Shown: one piece after another, positions 61,958 through 64,000 of the stretch | Layout of the letters: every line of letters begins with the position of its first letter | Position numbering within the stretch: position 1 is the stretch's first letter | Assembly (NCBI RefSeq): GCF_003434305.1 | Contig: NZ_QKKX01000033.1 | Span: forward strand, 62,001 to 126,000 | Length of the DNA stretch: 64,000 nt | From: Micromonospora sp. MW-13 | Lineage (GTDB): Bacteria; Actinomycetota; Actinomycetes; Mycobacteriales; Micromonosporaceae | Direction: 5' to 3' | The notes under the pieces: model-generated | What the model saw: only the letters and a program-made list of their open reading frames with translations | What the model was told of the DNA's origin: nothing | The model's database searches: none | Made by a program: the position numbers and the translations under genes

Positions 61958-62710
61958 ATGGACTTCCCGCCGTACCTGGCCACCATGCCGATGCACGCGA
62001 TCACCGAGATCCACGGCGAGCCCGGCCTGTTGGAGCGGTTCCGGCTGGAGATCCGCGCGTTCGACTCCGACGCGCGGGCCCGACTCACCGCCGCCCTCGA
62101 CCTGGCCGCCGAGCTGCACCGCGACGACCGGCGGGTACGCGAGCCGTACCTGAACCACCTGCTGCGGGTGGCGATCCGGCTGATGCACCACTACCAGGTG
62201 CGCGACGTGGACGTGATCGTCTCCGGCCTGCTGCACGACGCGGTGGAGGACCACCCAACGGAGCTGGCAGGCCTGACGGAGGGCCACCCGGTGGGGCCGG
62301 CGGCGGCCGGCGACCGCACGGCGGCGGCGCTGGCGGTGCTCGCCGCGCGGTTCGGCCCCCGGGTCGCCCGACTGGTCGCCGCGGTCACCAACCCGGCGTA
62401 CGACCCGGACCGCGACCGGCACACGCAGTACCGGGAGCACGTGGCGGCCAGCCTGGACCGGGAGCCGTGGGCCCGGGTCATCAAGGTCTCCGACTTCACC
62501 GACAACGGGGTTGGCGTGATCCACACCGTCGGCCCGAAGGTGTTCTCCTCGGCGACGAAGTACCGGCCGCTGGTGCCCGTCTTCCGCGAGCTGATCGCCC
62601 GGCCGGACACCCCGCTCGCCCCGGCGGTGAAGGCCCACATCTTCAGCCAGCTCGACCTGGCCGAGGAGCGCTTCAGCGCGATCCTCGACCATCCGGTGAG
62701 CGCCTCCTGA
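61958..62710 (+). CDS. HD-domain phosphohydrolase
   Basis: A 250-residue HD-superfamily hydrolase resembling the hydrolase domain of (p)ppGpp enzymes. Metal-binding residues are visible in EPYLNHLLRVAIRL (first His), SGLLHDAVEDH (HD) and IKVSDFTDNGVGVIH (final Asp). There is no synthetase or TGS domain, so it would be a small hydrolase of alarmone or other nucleotides. The ATG at 61958 lacks a good SD; GTG 61934 (VKISYKW) is a possible longer start and would add 8 residues. Confidence 0.83.
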   Translation: MDFPPYLATMPMHAITEIHGEPGLLERFRLEIRAFDSDARARLTAALDLAAELHRDDRRVREPYLNHLLRVAIRLMHHYQVRDVDVIVSGLLHDAVEDHPTELAGLTEGHPVGPAAAGDRTAAALAVLAARFGPRVARLVAAVTNPAYDPDRDRHTQYREHVAASLDREPWARVIKVSDFTDNGVGVIHTVGPKVFSSATKYRPLVPVFRELIARPDTPLAPAVKAHIFSQLDLAEERFSAILDHPVSAS

Positions 62711-62779
62711 GGCCGGGCCCCGGTGGACCGACACGGCGCGGCGACCGGGCACCGCCCCGGCGGGCCGGCGGCCGGGGAG

Positions 62780-62849
62780 CCAGGAACCGGACGGCCAGCG
62801 GCAGGCGGCCGGGGCCAGGAACGCAACGGCCAGCGGTAGCCGGCCGGGG
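62780..62849. repeat. Imperfect tandem duplication of 35 bp
   Basis: Two adjacent 35-bp units (62780-62814 and 62815-62849), both starting CCAGGAAC and ending GGCCGGGG, differ at about five positions. They lie between the convergent HD-domain and barstar-like genes and are non-coding. Confidence 0.8.
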
Positions 62850-62858
62850 GCCGAGCGG

Positions 62859-63275
62859 TCAGCGGCGGGGCAGGGCGGCGACCGCCCGGCGGCGCAGGAC
62901 CGGTATCCGGTCGGGGGCGTCGCGCAGCACGACCCGCAGCGGGTGCAGGGCGTCGGCGGCGGCGTCGCCGAGCAGGGTCAGCAGCAGGCCGAGGTGGCCG
63001 GGGGGCTCGTCGGCGAGCAACTGCGTGGCGTCGTCGACCAGCAGGGTCAGCGGGCCGGCGTCGAGCAGGTCGCGCAGGCTGTCGGCGAGCGCATCCCAGT
63101 TGCGCCCGACGTACCCGGGCAGGTCCAGGACGTCGACCAGCGCCGCGAACAGGTCGGCCCGGGTGCGGGCGGTCGCCGCCGGCAGCACCGCGTCCCGCGC
63201 ACCGGGCCCCGGGGTGCGCTCGGTCGCCGTGACGGCCAGCCACGGCGGCAGCTCGGGCGGGTGCCCCTCGGTCAT
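62859..63275 (-). CDS. Barstar-family ribonuclease inhibitor
   Basis: A 138-residue protein with a barstar fold: ARTRADLFAALVDVLDLPGYVGRNWDALADSLRDL-type core (about residues 35-70, with the conserved Asn-Trp-Asp), followed by LLVDDATQLL. GGGGAGGG lies directly upstream of the ATG at 63275. It is encoded 56 bp downstream of, and on the same strand as, a secreted barnase-type RNase. It is therefore very likely the intracellular inhibitor protecting the producer before export. The N-terminal 30 residues and the Arg-rich end are extensions. Confidence 0.87.
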   Translation of the reverse strand: MTEGHPPELPPWLAVTATERTPGPGARDAVLPAATARTRADLFAALVDVLDLPGYVGRNWDALADSLRDLLDAGPLTLLVDDATQLLADEPPGHLGLLLTLLGDAAADALHPLRVVLRDAPDRIPVLRRRAVAALPRR

Positions 63276-63331
63276 GGTGCCCTCCCCGGCGCGGGCCCGG
63301 ACCCTGCGGCCCGGCCCCGCGAGGCGTCGCG

Positions 63332-63787
63332 TCAGAGGCGGTAGAAGTCGGTGTAGTGGTTGGGCGAGAACCACGTCGCGCCCGTGCTCCTGTTGACCAC
63401 GATCCGGTACGCGTCGCGCGCGGCGCCGGAGGCGCGCGGGTAGACGTCGTACTCGTGGTAGGTGGCGCCGGCGGGGAGTTGGCCCTCGTAGTTGTGGAAC
63501 TGGCCGCCGGCGAAGTTGGCGAGCCCGCCGCTCCACGAGTACCAGCCCCGGCTGGTCGGGAAGCCCTTGGCGGACCAGCCGGAACGGGCGGTGCGCGCGT
63601 CCGCGCAGCGGGTCATGGTGCAGGAGCTGTGGACGGCCGCCTGGGCGGGCTCGGCCAGCGTGGGCGTCACCACGGACGGCCCCGCCAGGGCCGCGGCGAC
63701 CATCGCGGTGAGCAGGGCGAGCAGGCCGATCGTGCGGCGCACCCGGCCGCCGGTCGTCGTGGTGGTGGGCATCCTCGTGTCTGTCAC
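63332..63787 (-). CDS. Secreted microbial ribonuclease (barnase/RNase Sa type)
   Basis: A 151-residue precursor. The signal peptide has a hydrophobic core at 18-40 and a likely cleavage AQA-AV near residue 51. The mature domain contains GWYSWSGGLANFAGG, YHEYDVYPRASGAARDAYRIV and WFSPNHYTDFYRL, giving catalytic Glu112, Arg128 and His144 by comparison with RNase Sa/barnase. It cleaves RNA outside the cell, typically after G. The GTG at 63787 has the strong SD GGGGAGGAA. The barstar-type inhibitor gene follows on the same strand. It could serve in nutrient recovery or antagonism. Confidence 0.9.
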   Translation of the reverse strand: MTDTRMPTTTTTGGRVRRTIGLLALLTAMVAAALAGPSVVTPTLAEPAQAAVHSSCTMTRCADARTARSGWSAKGFPTSRGWYSWSGGLANFAGGQFHNYEGQLPAGATYHEYDVYPRASGAARDAYRIVVNRSTGATWFSPNHYTDFYRL

Positions 63788-63927
63788 TGTTCCTCCCCAT
63801 CTCGGCGGCACCGATTTCATCGATGCACATGAGTTCCTTGCTGGGAACAGTGTCGACGCGACACCCGGCGTTGGCCAGGGTCGGCGGCGAAACTCGTCCG
63901 CACACCTCGATGAGGACCGCGCCAACT

Positions 63928-63962
63928 CGGGTCGGGTCGCCCGGGCGGAGCCACCCGACCCG
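63928..63962. terminator. 10-bp inverted repeat near the right edge
   Basis: CGGGTCGGGT (63928-63937) pairs perfectly with ACCCGACCCG (63953-63962) around a 15-nt loop. It may terminate a gene entering from beyond the right end. The flanking 63788-64000 contains no gene. Confidence 0.45.
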
Positions 63963-64000
63963 CGTGGGGTCAGCAGCCGACCCGGCTCGACCCGACCGCG

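Overview
The window is very GC-rich (roughly 75% by eye), almost wholly coding, with strong G/C bias at third codon positions, many GTG starts and many GTGA/ATGA gene overlaps. Together with the gene families present (type II PKS, SARP regulator, actinobacterial cobalamin operon), this points to a filamentous actinomycete. Micromonosporaceae is my best guess, by inference only.

1-21.4 kb is an aromatic (type II) polyketide cluster in two halves. The left half (1-7.0 kb) holds a partial ketosynthase, an acyl-AMP ligase, a ketosynthase-like fragment, a second ketosynthase with an altered catalytic His, two stand-alone ACPs, a divergent Sfp-type phosphopantetheinyl transferase and a second AMP ligase. 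The right half (10.0-18.3 kb, minus strand) is one translationally coupled operon: short TcmI-like cyclase, accDA, accB, accC, an ACP-aromatase/cyclase fusion, cupin, KS-alpha, KS-beta and a SchA/CurD-type protein. Its content resembles whiE/spore-pigment or pentangular-polyphenol systems, with its own acetyl-CoA carboxylase for malonyl-CoA supply. Facing it are a SARP activator, a full-length TcmI-like cyclase and an FAD monooxygenase. Matching 11-bp-spaced GTGAC direct repeats, typical SARP operators, lie before both transcription units. Between the halves (7.0-10.0 kb) is a patch of lower GC with an FAD monooxygenase, an esterase remnant and an ORF fragment.

21.6-38.6 kb is a housekeeping/accessory stretch: a membrane-anchored helix-hairpin-helix protein with tandem repeats, a small membrane protein, an APC permease, a decayed phosphotransferase, a DUF5995 protein, a large LuxR (LAL) regulator divergent from a nucleotide-cyclase/ATPase protein (with a shared palindromic motif), a dienelactone-hydrolase-like protein, a multi-pass membrane protein, a quinone oxidoreductase, a methyltransferase behind a perfect palindrome, and a crcB pair (fluoride export).

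38.8-56.3 kb is a cobalamin (B12) biosynthesis operon on the minus strand, preceded by a recognisable cobalamin riboswitch: cobN, chlID, cobO, cobB, cobI, cobM, cbiD, cobL, cbiG-cobJ, ferredoxin, cobH and a cbiX-SUMT fusion with a His-rich linker. It mixes hallmarks of the early-cobalt (CbiX, CbiD, CbiG) and late-cobalt (CobN, ChlID) routes.

56.7-64 kb carries a small conserved protein, an MFS transporter, a serine esterase, an FUSC-like membrane protein, a DedA protein, an HD-domain hydrolase, and a secreted barnase-type ribonuclease next to a barstar-type inhibitor. Two short gene remnants (LacI-type regulator; histidine-kinase-like ATPase) also lie here. No tRNA, rRNA, CRISPR array or intact insertion sequence was recognised.
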